Assembly: GCF_003852895.1 (NCBI RefSeq)
Contig: NZ_QUSW01000007.1
Span: 62,001 to 126,000, forward strand
Origin: Rhizobacter terrae
Lineage (GTDB): Bacteria > Pseudomonadota > Gammaproteobacteria > Burkholderiales > Burkholderiaceae_C
Direction of reading: 5' to 3'
Length of the DNA stretch: 64,000 nt
Position numbers and translations under genes: made by a program. Shown here in pieces: positions 24,175 to 33,034 of this stretch; position 1 is the first letter of the stretch; each line of letters begins with the position of its first letter. Below the pieces are notes generated by a model that worked only from the letters and a program-made list of their open reading frames with translations, searched no databases and was not told where the DNA came from.

Positions 24175-24828
24175 CTACTCGTTGTGCATGCGCAAGGCGT
24201 TGGCCAGCTCCACCGCGGAGCGCACGTCCATCTTCTCGAAGACGCGCGCGCGGTGGACTTCCACCGTGCGCACACTGATGTCCAGCTCGTCGGCGATGAG
24301 CTTGTTCGGCCGGCCTTCCACCACCAGCCGCATCACGTCGCGCTCGCGGTCGGTGAGCTCGGCCAGGCGCTTGGCCACGGCCTGGGCGTCGCGCCGCTTC
24401 AGGATCGCTTCGCCGCTCTTGTTCAGCGCCTGCTCGATGCGGTCGACCAGGGCGTTGTCGGCGAAGGGTTTCTCCACGAAATCGAAGGCTCCGCGCTTGA
24501 CGGCGGCCACCGCCGTGGGCACGTCGCCATGCCCGGTGAGGAAGATCACCGGCAGGGCTTCGAGCAGCTTGCGCTCGATGAGCCGCTCGAACAGCACCAG
24601 CCCGCTGGTGCCGGGCATGCGCACGTCCAGCAGCAGGCAGCTGGGCGCCGAGGGCCAGCCGGTGCTGCGGCCGTCGAGCATGGCCTCGAAGGTCTCGGCG
24701 CTGGCAAAGCCTTCGGAGAGCAGCCGTCGCGAGCGCAGCAGCCAGGCGAGGGCTTCGCGCACCACGTCCTCGTCGTCCACGAGGTAGACGGTCGGCAGGC
24801 CCAGGCGCGGATCGGTGGTGATGGTCAT
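24175..24828 (-). CDS. Two-component response regulator, FixJ/DctR-like, LuxR-type
   Basis: A 217-residue regulator. The receiver domain (about residues 12-130) has the phosphoryl-accepting Asp in CLLLDVRMPG (about residue 68) and the conserved Lys in VEKPF. The LuxR-type helix-turn-helix follows (LTDRERDVMRLVVEGRPNKL). The start ATG at 24828 overlaps the stop of the sensor kinase gene (ATGA), so the pair is co-translated. It likely responds to a carboxylic acid, because the divergent gene is the malic enzyme maeB. Confidence 0.92.
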   Translation of the reverse strand: MTITTDPRLGLPTVYLVDDEDVVREALAWLLRSRRLLSEGFASAETFEAMLDGRSTGWPSAPSCLLLDVRMPGTSGLVLFERLIERKLLEALPVIFLTGHGDVPTAVAAVKRGAFDFVEKPFADNALVDRIEQALNKSGEAILKRRDAQAVAKRLAELTDRERDVMRLVVEGRPNKLIADELDISVRTVEVHRARVFEKMDVRSAVELANALRMHNE

Positions 24829-26951
24829 GGCGTGGGTGTGGAGGCGGCATCGGCCGGATGCGCGGAGCGTTCCGCCTGCCCGCGGCGGTCGGGGGTGTCG
24901 GCGGGTAGCGTAAACCGGAACTCGGTGCTTGCGCCAGTCCCGCCTTCGGCATCGCTGCCCAGCCGCGTGAAATCGAGCGCGCCGCCGTGCTGCTCGATGA
25001 CCGTGCGGCACAGGCTCAGGCCCAGGCCCATGCCCTCGCGGCGGGTGGTGAAGAAGGGCTGGAACAGCCGCTCGGCCGCCTCGGCGGACACGCCCGGGCC
25101 GTGGTCGCACACGCTGAAGGTGACCCAGCGCGGATGGTTCTGCCGCACGCGGATGACGAGTTCGCGCTTCGCAACGGGCACGGTCGCGCCTTCCATCGCC
25201 TGGATGCCGTTGCGCGTGAGGTTGAGCAGCACCTGCTCGACCATGGTTCGGTCGCACACGACCCTTGGCGGCGGGATGGGCATGTCCACCTCCACCCGCG
25301 TGCCGCTCTTGCGCGCCTGCAGCCGCACCAGCGGCAGCACCGCGTCGATGAGCAGGTCGCTGCGCATCGCCTCGTGGCTTTGCTCGCGGCGGCGCACGAA
25401 GTCGTGCACGCTCTTGATGACGCGGCCCGCGCGCTCGGCCTGTTCGGCGATGCGTTCGGCCGCCTGCTTGAGCATGGCCGGGGTGTCGGCATCCCACTGC
25501 GGGTCCTGCATGAGGTTGAGCGAACCGGTGGCGTAGCTGGCGATGGCTGCCAGCGGCTGGTTCAGCTCGTGGCTGAGCAGCGAGGCCATCTCGCCCACCG
25601 TGGCCAGGCGCGCGGTGGCTTGCAGGCGCTCCTGCTGCTGGCGCGAGATTTCCTCGATGCGGCGCTGGTCGCTCACGTCCAGCACGGCGCTCATCCAGCC
25701 GGTCTGGCGGCCCTGGCCGTCCACCAGCGGCGCCTCGAAGATCAGAACGGCGAAGCGCTCGCCGTTCTTGCGCATGAAGGTGGTCTCGTAGCCCTCGCGC
25801 GCGGCGCTCTGGCGGGCTTCCTCGCCGGGCTGGTCGGCATTGAGGCGGAAGGCCTGGCGCTTGCTGTACTCCTCCACCAGGTCGGGCGGCCAGTAGGGCG
25901 GCGTGGTCTGGCCGATCATCTCCGCGACGCTGAAGCCCACCATCTTGCAGAAGGCCGGGTTCACGTAGGTCACGCGGCCTTGCAGGTCGCGTGCGCGCAG
26001 GCCCGTGACCAGCGAGTCCTCCATCGCTTTGCGGAAGGCCAGCGATTCGGCCAGGGCCCGTTCCGCGCTGGCGCGCTTGCGCACGTCGCGAACCAGCAGC
26101 ACCACCACCGCGCCCAGGGCCAGCGACAGCCCCAGCACCAGGGCGACCGTGAGGTTGGGAATGAACTGCGGACGTCCCACTGCGCTGTCCAGGCGAAGTT
26201 GCAGCGTGAGGCCCGGCAGGTCCACCAGCCGCTCGGAGATGTACACCCCGGCGCCACGCATGAGGCCCACGCGTGCGAGGCGCGTGCCGTCGCCCTCGAC
26301 GAAGGACAGCTCGTGCCGGCGCAGCACCTCCGGGCCCACCGCCTCGGACAGCACGCCGCTCAACGCGAAGGTGGCCGCCATGAAGCCCGACAGCCGGCCC
26401 TCGTGCGTCACTGGCAGGCACACGTCCATCACCTCGATGCCCAGGCCACCGGGCAGCGGCACGAAGTAGCTGCGCGAATACACCGGACCGGCCTGGCGCA
26501 CGGCGGTCTGGCAGGCAACCTCGGTGTCCAGGTCCATGTCCTCGCGCCGGATGCGGGTGAACAGCGGCCCCTGGTAGGGCGAGTCCACCGCCTCGGTGAT
26601 GTTGTGCACCGTGTCGCGCCGTTCCACCCGCACGATCTCGCGGTGGGCGCGCAGCAGCACACCGGTGTCGCTGCGCCATTGCTGGGAGCTGGGGTCGTTC
26701 CACAGCAGGGCCTGCAGGCTTTGCAGGTCGCGTGACAAGGCCTGCTTCACGTCGGTGGCCACGCCGCTGGAGGTCGCGTCCACCTGCTCCTGCGCCCGGG
26801 AGCTCTCGTAGTTGACGGTCAGCCACACGAGCATCGACTGCGCGATGACCAGCAGCGCCATCAGCGCGCCCCACAGCAAGGCCCGGCGCGTGCGCGACCG
26901 TGGGGTGGTCGGGAGGTCGGGCACCGCGGGGGCGGCGGTTGGTGCGCTCAT
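24825..26951 (-). CDS. Membrane sensor histidine kinase with PAS domain, DctB-like
   Basis: A 708-residue kinase. A membrane helix at about residues 24-45 and another near 320-340 enclose a large extracytoplasmic sensor domain. A PAS domain follows (about 370-480, VTYVNPAFCKMVGFS), then the dimerisation helix with phospho-His in LLSHELNQPLAA (about 515), and the ATPase domain with DHGPGV and GMGLGLSLC. The HELNQPL form is typical of DctB-type C4-dicarboxylate sensors. It pairs with the response regulator 4 bases overlapping downstream and is divergent from maeB. Confidence 0.92.
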   Translation of the reverse strand: MSAPTAAPAVPDLPTTPRSRTRRALLWGALMALLVIAQSMLVWLTVNYESSRAQEQVDATSSGVATDVKQALSRDLQSLQALLWNDPSSQQWRSDTGVLLRAHREIVRVERRDTVHNITEAVDSPYQGPLFTRIRREDMDLDTEVACQTAVRQAGPVYSRSYFVPLPGGLGIEVMDVCLPVTHEGRLSGFMAATFALSGVLSEAVGPEVLRRHELSFVEGDGTRLARVGLMRGAGVYISERLVDLPGLTLQLRLDSAVGRPQFIPNLTVALVLGLSLALGAVVVLLVRDVRKRASAERALAESLAFRKAMEDSLVTGLRARDLQGRVTYVNPAFCKMVGFSVAEMIGQTTPPYWPPDLVEEYSKRQAFRLNADQPGEEARQSAAREGYETTFMRKNGERFAVLIFEAPLVDGQGRQTGWMSAVLDVSDQRRIEEISRQQQERLQATARLATVGEMASLLSHELNQPLAAIASYATGSLNLMQDPQWDADTPAMLKQAAERIAEQAERAGRVIKSVHDFVRRREQSHEAMRSDLLIDAVLPLVRLQARKSGTRVEVDMPIPPPRVVCDRTMVEQVLLNLTRNGIQAMEGATVPVAKRELVIRVRQNHPRWVTFSVCDHGPGVSAEAAERLFQPFFTTRREGMGLGLSLCRTVIEQHGGALDFTRLGSDAEGGTGASTEFRFTLPADTPDRRGQAERSAHPADAASTPTP

Positions 26952-27194
26952 GGGCTGGGTGGCGATGGACGCCCAGTATTGCGGAGGCCAGCTTGCAGCG
27001 GTGTACGCAGTTTCGCGCATGGGGCTGTTCGCCGTGAAGACGCACACTTCGGGCATCCTTCCGATGCCCGCATGGCATGGCGCCATGCTGCATTTGGCAT
27101 CCCTCACGAGGGGATGCCCGCTCCTACAATCCCCGAGCCTTGGCGGCCCAAGCCGGCCGCACCCAACGACCAAGACCACCCGCGAGACCAGGCC

Positions 27195-29489
27195 ATGTCC
27201 GACAAAGAGCAGAAACGCGCCGAGTTGCGACGCGCCGCCCTCGAGTACCACGAGTTCCCCACCCCCGGCAAAGTGGCCATCGCGGCCACCAAGCAGATGC
27301 TCAACCAGCGCGACCTGGCGCTGGCCTATTCGCCCGGCGTGGCCGCGGCCTGCGAGGAGATCGTGGCCGATCCGGCCAACGCCTTTCGCTACACCTCGCG
27401 CGGCAACCTGGTGGCCGTCATCACCAACGGCACGGCGGTGCTGGGCCTGGGTGACATCGGCCCGCTGGCGTCCAAGCCGGTGATGGAAGGCAAGGGCGTG
27501 CTGTTCAAGAAGTTCGCCGGCATCGACGTCTTCGACATCGAGATCCAGGAGAAGAACCTGGACAAGCTGGTGGACATCATCGCGGCGCTGGAGCCTACCT
27601 TCGGCGGCGTGAACCTGGAAGACATCAAGGCGCCCGACTGCTTCTACGTCGAGCGCCGGCTGCGCGAGCGCATGAAGATCCCCGTCTTCCACGACGACCA
27701 GCACGGCACGGCCATCGTGGTGGGCGCGGCGCTGCTCAATGCGCTGAAGGTCAGCGGTAAGGACATCAAGAAAATCAAGCTCGTCACCTCCGGCGCGGGC
27801 GCGGCGGCGCTGGCCTGCGTGGGCCTGCTGGTGAAGCTGGGCGTGCCGCGAGAGAACATCTGGCTGACCGACCTGGCCGGCGTCGTCTATGAAGGCCGCG
27901 CCGAGTTGATGGACGAGGACAAGGCCGTCTTCGCGCAGAAGACGACGCACCGCACGCTCGCAGAGGTCATCGCCGGTGCGGACGTGTTCCTGGGCCTGTC
28001 GGCAGCCGGGGTGCTGAAGAAGGACATGGTGGCCAAGATGGCCGACCATCCCACCATCTTCGCGCTGGCCAACCCGACGCCGGAAATCCTGCCCGAGGAA
28101 GTGCTGGAGGTGCGCTCGGACGCGCTCATCGCCACTGGCCGCACGGACTACCCGAACCAGGTCAACAACGTCCTGTGCTTCCCCTACATCTTCCGCGGCG
28201 CGCTCGATTCCGGCGCGACGACGATCACCGACGAGATGGAGATCGCCGCGGTGCACGCCATCGCCGAGCTGGCGCAGGCCGAGCAAAGCGAAGTGGTGGC
28301 CGCGGCCTATGCGGGCGCGAACCTGAGCTTCGGTCCGGAGTACCTCATCCCCAAGCCTTTCGACCCGCGGCTGATGATGAAGATCGCGCCGGCCGTGGCC
28401 AAGGCGGCGCAGGACTCCGGCGTGGCGGTGCGGCCGGTCGCCGACCTCGATGCCTACCGCGAGAAGCTGCAGACCTTCGTCTACGCCTCGGGCACGACCA
28501 TGAAGCCCATCTTCCAGCTCGCCAAGCGGGCTGACAAGAAGCGCGTGGCCTATGCCGAAGGCGAGGAAGAGCGCGTGCTGCGCGCAGTGCAGGTGGTGGT
28601 CGACGAAGGCCTGGCGCGGCCCACGCTGATCGGCCGTCCTGACGTGATTGCCCAGCGTTGCGAGAAGTTCGGCCTGCGCCTGCAGGCTGGCAAGGACTAC
28701 GACCTCGTCAACACCGAGAACGACCACCGCTACCGCCAGTACTGCCAGACCTACCACGAGCTGACCGCCCGCAAGGGCGTGACGCTGCAGCTGGCGAAGA
28801 TCGAGATGCGCCGGCGGCTCACGCTCATCGGGGCCATGCTGCTCAAGAGCGGCGAGGTCGATGGCATGCTGTGCGGCACCTGGGGCACGACCTCGATGCA
28901 CCTGCACTACATCGACCAGGTGATCGGCACGCGCGAAGGCGTGAAGACCTACGCCTGCATGAACGGGCTGATCCTGCCCGGCCGCCAGGTGATGCTCGTC
29001 GACACGCACGTCAACTACGACCCGACGGCTGCGCAGCTGGCCGAGATCACCGTGATGGCGGCCGAGGAGATGATGCGCTTCGGCCTGCGCCCGAAGGCCG
29101 CGCTGCTCTCGCACAGCAACTTCGGCTCCAGCAACCAACCCTCGGCCATCAAGATGCGCGAGGCGCTGGGCATCCTGCAGCGCGAGGCGCCCTGGCTGGA
29201 GGTGGATGGCGAGATGCACGGCGACACCGCGCTGGACGCCGCCTACCGCCATGAGCTGATGCCCACCAGCAGCCTGACCGGCGAGGCCAATCTGCTGGTG
29301 CTGCCCAACATCGACGCGGCCAACATCTCCTACAACCTGCTCAAGACGGCTGCGGGCGGCGGCATCGCCATCGGACCGGTGCTGCTGGGGGCGGCGCTTC
29401 CGGTGCACGTTCTGACGCCGTCGGCCACGGTCCGGCGCATCGTGAACATGACGGCGCTGACGGTCGCGGACGCCAACGCGGCCCGCTGA
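27195..29489 (+). CDS. maeB: NADP-dependent malic enzyme with phosphotransacetylase-like domain
   Basis: A 764-residue MaeB-type protein. The first about 430 residues are the malic enzyme ([25 protein letters not shown], the NAD(P)-binding [11 protein letters not shown]); the last 330 resemble phosphotransacetylase ([14 protein letters not shown]) and act as an allosteric acetyl-CoA-sensing part. It decarboxylates malate to pyruvate with NADP+. The start at 27195 ([13 protein letters not shown]) is the family start; longer in-frame starts lie in the divergent promoter region shared with the sensor kinase. Confidence 0.95.
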   Translation: MSDKEQKRAELRRAALEYHEFPTPGKVAIAATKQMLNQRDLALAYSPGVAAACEEIVADPANAFRYTSRGNLVAVITNGTAVLGLGDIGPLASKPVMEGKGVLFKKFAGIDVFDIEIQEKNLDKLVDIIAALEPTFGGVNLEDIKAPDCFYVERRLRERMKIPVFHDDQHGTAIVVGAALLNALKVSGKDIKKIKLVTSGAGAAALACVGLLVKLGVPRENIWLTDLAGVVYEGRAELMDEDKAVFAQKTTHRTLAEVIAGADVFLGLSAAGVLKKDMVAKMADHPTIFALANPTPEILPEEVLEVRSDALIATGRTDYPNQVNNVLCFPYIFRGALDSGATTITDEMEIAAVHAIAELAQAEQSEVVAAAYAGANLSFGPEYLIPKPFDPRLMMKIAPAVAKAAQDSGVAVRPVADLDAYREKLQTFVYASGTTMKPIFQLAKRADKKRVAYAEGEEERVLRAVQVVVDEGLARPTLIGRPDVIAQRCEKFGLRLQAGKDYDLVNTENDHRYRQYCQTYHELTARKGVTLQLAKIEMRRRLTLIGAMLLKSGEVDGMLCGTWGTTSMHLHYIDQVIGTREGVKTYACMNGLILPGRQVMLVDTHVNYDPTAAQLAEITVMAAEEMMRFGLRPKAALLSHSNFGSSNQPSAIKMREALGILQREAPWLEVDGEMHGDTALDAAYRHELMPTSSLTGEANLLVLPNIDAANISYNLLKTAAGGGIAIGPVLLGAALPVHVLTPSATVRRIVNMTALTVADANAAR

Positions 29490-29783
29490 AAACCTTGCGT
29501 GATGGCCCGCGGCGTCCGCCGCGGGGCCCAAGCACGCCTGCTTGTCCGGCGCAAGACAGGCTCAAAAGCCGCCGCGACCCCCAGGGAATGTGACACCCGG
29601 GTTACGCCGGCGGCGAATGAGTTTCAAGGCTAAAAGTTCCCCTCAAGTCCTCGATAAACGCACACTCTCTGAGGATGTGTGCGCACGCTGACTACACCGT
29701 CAGGTTGCACCAATTTTAGGCAAAGGCTTGAGCTTTCCGGTCCGTTTCGGTACCATCACGGTTTCAGGTTTCAGGGAAAACCC
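29490..29783. other. Intergenic region between maeB and the RNase gene
   Basis: About 290 bases without a supported gene. The region up to 29640 is GC-rich with no clear terminator; from 29640 to 29783 it becomes AT-richer, with repeated TTTCGG/TTTCAGG steps near 29740-29775, and should hold the RNase promoter. Confidence 0.5.
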
Positions 29784-30212
29784 GTGTCTCTCTCCAGCCA
29801 GGCAACGCCGTGGCAAGCCCTTCGCAGGGCTGGATTCGCGATCCTTCTGGCCGGTGCCGCCGTTGGTGCCGGAACCATCGCTCCTTCGGTAGCGATGGCC
29901 AAGGGCTCCAAAGTCCAGGACATGGCCAGCGTGGCGTTTGCCGAGCTGCCCAAGGAGGCACAGACCACCGATCGCTTGATCCGCGCCGGAGGTCCCTTCC
30001 CCTACCCGAAAGACGGCATCGTGTTCGGCAATCGCGAACGTGTGCTCCCGGCCCAACCACGTGGTTATTACCGGGAATACACGGTCAAGACGCCGGGCGA
30101 ACGGAACCGAGGCGCCCGCCGCATTGTCTGTGGTGGGCGTGAGGTGACCCGACCCGACGCATGTTTTTATACCGGCGATCACTACGCGAGCTTCCAACGC
30201 ATCGTGTATTGA
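29784..30212 (+). CDS. Secreted guanyl-specific ribonuclease, N1/barnase type
   Basis: A 142-residue protein starting with GTG at 29784. An export signal is at about residues 15-40 (AGFAILLAGAAVGAGTIAP). The C-terminal RNase domain has the catalytic Glu in YREYTVKTPG, Arg in NRGARRIVCGG and His in YTGDHYASF, the same order as Glu73, Arg87 and His102 of barnase. It should cleave RNA after guanosine outside the cytoplasm. A barstar-family gene follows 46 bases downstream and would protect the cell. The frame is open further upstream to 29679, but the signal peptide supports the GTG. Confidence 0.88.
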   Translation: MSLSSQATPWQALRRAGFAILLAGAAVGAGTIAPSVAMAKGSKVQDMASVAFAELPKEAQTTDRLIRAGGPFPYPKDGIVFGNRERVLPAQPRGYYREYTVKTPGERNRGARRIVCGGREVTRPDACFYTGDHYASFQRIVY

Positions 30213-30258
30213 GCGCAGGTCTGGCAGTTTTTGTTAGTGACTTGAGGAGGAACGCGAC

Positions 30259-30654
30259 ATGCTTTTGCAGACCGTCCGTCCGAACATTGTTCAATCGATC
30301 CGCGCTTACCGCGTGGAGGATCTGCAGCAGGCCGCGCAAGACGTGGGCCAGCATTTCCTCTATGCGAACCTGACGGCGGCCCAGTCCAAGCAGGACGTTC
30401 TCGACAGCATCGCCGAGTCCTTCCTCTTCCCGGTGCATTTCGGCAAGAACCTGGATGCGCTGTACGACTGCATGACCGACCTCGTGCACAAGTCCGGCCA
30501 ACAGCCCGGCTTCGTGGTCGTGCTGGAGCAACTGCCCGACAACCCCCGTTTCGACCGTGAAGCGCGCGAGCAGCTTCTCGATGTCTTCCGCGATGCCGCC
30601 GACTTCTGGGCGGAGCGAAAAATACCATTCAGGTGTTTCTATTCTTTTCAGTAG
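30259..30654 (+). CDS. Barstar family ribonuclease inhibitor
   Basis: A 131-residue protein with the barstar fold pattern: DVLDSIAESFLFPVHFGKNLDALYDCMTD (the FGxNLDAL helix is diagnostic) and a terminal strand after WAERKIPFRCFY. Barstars bind and block the active site of N1-type RNases in the cytoplasm. An AGGAGG ribosome binding site (about 30244-30249) precedes the ATG. It is co-transcribed with the RNase gene, forming an enzyme-inhibitor pair. The N-terminal 40 residues are an extension relative to the classic 90-residue barstar. Confidence 0.9.
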   Translation: MLLQTVRPNIVQSIRAYRVEDLQQAAQDVGQHFLYANLTAAQSKQDVLDSIAESFLFPVHFGKNLDALYDCMTDLVHKSGQQPGFVVVLEQLPDNPRFDREAREQLLDVFRDAADFWAERKIPFRCFYSFQ

Positions 30655-30827
30655 CCCGCTCCCAAGAACAAGGGTCATGGGAGCGGGCGACGGAAGTGGC
30701 CCAGACGATCGCCGACAACAAGCCCGCCAAGGCGGCTTCGAAGGCAGCACAGGCAGCGAGCTTCGGCATGAACATGCCGATGATGAGCAGTGCCTTTGAC
30801 ACGGCGATGTGGCTGAACGCAGCCTGA
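30633..30827 (+). CDS. Possible small protein overlapping the barstar end
   Basis: A 64-codon frame from a GTG at 30633 that overlaps the barstar stop by 22 bases. Its later part (SKAAQAASFGMNMPMMSSAF) has amino-acid-like composition and the frame ends 18 bases before a strong terminator, so something may be translated here. The 5' part includes an 11 bp inverted repeat (GCCCGCTCCCA at 30654-30664 with its complement at 30678-30688), which argues for RNA structure instead. No ribosome binding site is obvious. Weakly supported. Confidence 0.3.
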   Translation: MFLFFSVARSQEQGSWERATEVAQTIADNKPAKAASKAAQAASFGMNMPMMSSAFDTAMWLNAA

Positions 30828-30844
30828 TCTGCATTCGGCGATGT

Positions 30845-30886
30845 CCAAAACAAAAAGGCGACCTTCGGGTCGCCTTTTTGTTTTGG
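30845..30886. terminator. Strong bidirectional terminator between the barstar unit and rsmA
   Basis: A perfect 19 bp stem with CCAAAACAAAAAGGCGACC at 30845-30863 and its complement at 30868-30886, capped by a TTCG tetraloop. The A-rich and T-rich flanks make it a Rho-independent terminator on both strands, serving the convergent rsmA gene and the RNase-barstar unit. Confidence 0.95.
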
Positions 30887-30896
30887 GAGTCCGAAA

Positions 30897-31652
30897 TCAG
30901 AGGGCCTGTGCCAACGCCACGTACTCCGCCACCGGGACTTCCTCCGCCCGGCGTTGCACGTCGAAGTCGCCAGGGAAGTTGTGCTCCTCCAGCCACCGCC
31001 CGAGCGTGTGCCGCAGGATCTTGCGCCGCTGCGAGAACGCCACCGTCACCATCTCGCCCAGCAGCGCCGGATCGATCCGCGGTGGCTGCGGAAAAGGCTG
31101 CATCCGGACCACCGCCGAATCCACCCTGGGCGGCGGATCGAAGGCCTCCGGCGGGACGTCCAGCACGTTCTCGATGTCGTAGCGCCACTGCAGCATCACC
31201 GACAGGCGGCCGTAGTCCTTGCCGCCGGGCGATGCCGCCATGCGGTCCACCACTTCCTTTTGCAGCATGAAGTGCTGGTCGGCGATGTGGTCCACCGCCC
31301 CCAGCAGATGGAAGAGGATGGGCGTGGAGATGTTGTAGGGCAGGTTGCCGATGACCCGCAGCTTCGCGCCGGCCGCGGCCGCCAGCGCGGCGAAGTCGAC
31401 GTTCAGCACGTCGGACTCCACCACCGTGAGCTCAGGGCGCCTGCGAAGCCGTGCGGCGAGGTCGCGGTCCAGCTCGATCACCGTGAGTTGGCCGCTGCGT
31501 TCCACCACCGGGTTGGTCATCGCGCCCAGCCCGGGACCGATCTCCACCAGCGGGTCGCCCGGCCGCGGGTCGATTGCATCCACGATGCCGTGGATGACCG
31601 CCGTGTCGGTCAGGAAGTGCTGTCCGAAGCGTTTGCGCGGGATGTGCTTCAC
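30897..31652 (-). CDS. rsmA: 16S rRNA (adenine1518-N6/adenine1519-N6)-dimethyltransferase
   Basis: A 251-residue KsgA/RsmA. The start is set at the GTG at 31652, giving [14 protein letters not shown], the family N-terminus; the frame is open further upstream into surA. The SAM motif is [11 protein letters not shown] (about residue 40) and the catalytic motif is NLPYNIS (about 107). It dimethylates two adenines in helix 45 of 16S rRNA late in 30S assembly. It is downstream of surA in the lptD-surA-rsmA operon. Confidence 0.95.
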   Translation of the reverse strand: MKHIPRKRFGQHFLTDTAVIHGIVDAIDPRPGDPLVEIGPGLGAMTNPVVERSGQLTVIELDRDLAARLRRRPELTVVESDVLNVDFAALAAAAGAKLRVIGNLPYNISTPILFHLLGAVDHIADQHFMLQKEVVDRMAASPGGKDYGRLSVMLQWRYDIENVLDVPPEAFDPPPRVDSAVVRMQPFPQPPRIDPALLGEMVTVAFSQRRKILRHTLGRWLEEHNFPGDFDVQRRAEEVPVAEYVALAQAL

Positions 31653-31669
31653 GAGGCTCGCGGCCCGGG

Positions 31670-33034
31670 TCAGACCGGCGGCTCGCGCATCTCGATGTAG
31701 GCCCGGGCACGCAGGTCGCGCAGCCAATCGAGGTAGGCCGGGTCGAACTTCTGCTCGCGCAGCACATTCTTGGCCTGCTCGCGTTGCTGCTTCGGATCCA
31801 GCGTGGTCTGGCGGCGGTCGATGACCTGGATCAGGTGCACGCCGAAGCGCGACACCAGCGGATCCGAGATGCCGCCGATGGGCAGCGCGTTCATCGCTTC
31901 CTCGAACTCCGGCACGAACTGGCCGGGCGAAGCCCAGCCCAGGTCGCCGCCCTGCGGCGCGCTGCCGTCCTCGGAATTGTCCTTGGCGAGTTGCTCGAAG
32001 CTGTTGGCGCGCGTGCCGATGACGCGCTTGAATTCCGACAGGCGGCGCACGGCCGCTTCCTGCGTCAGCTGCGCCGACGGACGCAGCAGGATGTGCCGCG
32101 CATGCGTCTGCGTGATCGAGAAGGCGCCGGCTTCGCGGCGCTCGATCAGCTTGAGCGAGTGGAAGCCTGCCGCGGTGCGCAGGTACTGCGGGGCGATTTC
32201 GCCGGCCTTCAGGCCGCGCACCTGCTCCACGAACACGTCCGGCAGCCGCGTGGACGCCCGCAGGCCGATGACGCCGCCGTTCGCCCGGTTGGCATCCTCG
32301 GAGACCTCCTTCGCCACCGCCTCGAAGGCCTCGCCACCGCGCACGCGCGCCAGCGCGGCATCGAGCTTGGCCTTGCGTTCAGCCACGACCGCATCGCTCG
32401 CGCCTTCGGGCACGGTGACGAGGATCTGGGCGATGTTGTACTCGGTCGCGTTGCCCGCCTGTGCGCGCTGCTTGTCGAGCAGCGCATCGATCTCGGCTTC
32501 GGTGACCTTGATGCGGCCCTGGACCTCGCGCTCGCGGATGCGCTCGATCATGATCTGGTCGCGGATGTTGTTGCGAAAGCGGGTGAAGTCCATGCCCTCG
32601 GCCGTCAGCCGCTGTCGCAGCTGGGTCAGCGTGATCTGGTTCTGCGCCGCCACGTTGGCCACGGCGCGGTCCAGCTCGGCATCGTCCACGCGCTGGCCGT
32701 TCTCGCGGGCATGGGTGACCTGCACCCGCTCGTCGATGAGGGCGTCCAGCACCTGCTGGCGCAGCTCGGCCGCAGGCGGCAGCTTGGTGCCGTTGCGCTG
32801 GGCCGTGTCGCGGATGCGCGCCAGGCGCTGCTCCAGCTCACCGTTGGTCACCAGCTCCTGGTTCACGATCGCCAGGATGTAGTCGGCCGTGCGCGGCGTG
32901 GTGCGGGCCTTGGGGGCCGTGGCCTGTTGCGCCATGGCGGGCAGCGCACACAGGGCGAAGGCCGCGGCCAGGGTGCCTGCGGCGGCGCGGGCCTTGCGCC
33001 CGAAGGCGGCTGCATCGAAGTGGATTTCAGTCAT
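31670..33034 (-). CDS. surA: Periplasmic chaperone and peptidyl-prolyl isomerase SurA
   Basis: A 454-residue protein with a signal peptide ending near AMAQQ (about residue 36), an N-terminal chaperone domain ([20 protein letters not shown]) and two parvulin-type domains (about 195-290 and 305-405; [10 protein letters not shown] and [12 protein letters not shown] are typical). It escorts outer membrane proteins to the Bam complex. Its start overlaps the lptD stop by 8 bases. Confidence 0.96.
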   Translation of the reverse strand: MTEIHFDAAAFGRKARAAAGTLAAAFALCALPAMAQQATAPKARTTPRTADYILAIVNQELVTNGELEQRLARIRDTAQRNGTKLPPAAELRQQVLDALIDERVQVTHARENGQRVDDAELDRAVANVAAQNQITLTQLRQRLTAEGMDFTRFRNNIRDQIMIERIREREVQGRIKVTEAEIDALLDKQRAQAGNATEYNIAQILVTVPEGASDAVVAERKAKLDAALARVRGGEAFEAVAKEVSEDANRANGGVIGLRASTRLPDVFVEQVRGLKAGEIAPQYLRTAAGFHSLKLIERREAGAFSITQTHARHILLRPSAQLTQEAAVRRLSEFKRVIGTRANSFEQLAKDNSEDGSAPQGGDLGWASPGQFVPEFEEAMNALPIGGISDPLVSRFGVHLIQVIDRRQTTLDPKQQREQAKNVLREQKFDPAYLDWLRDLRARAYIEMREPPV

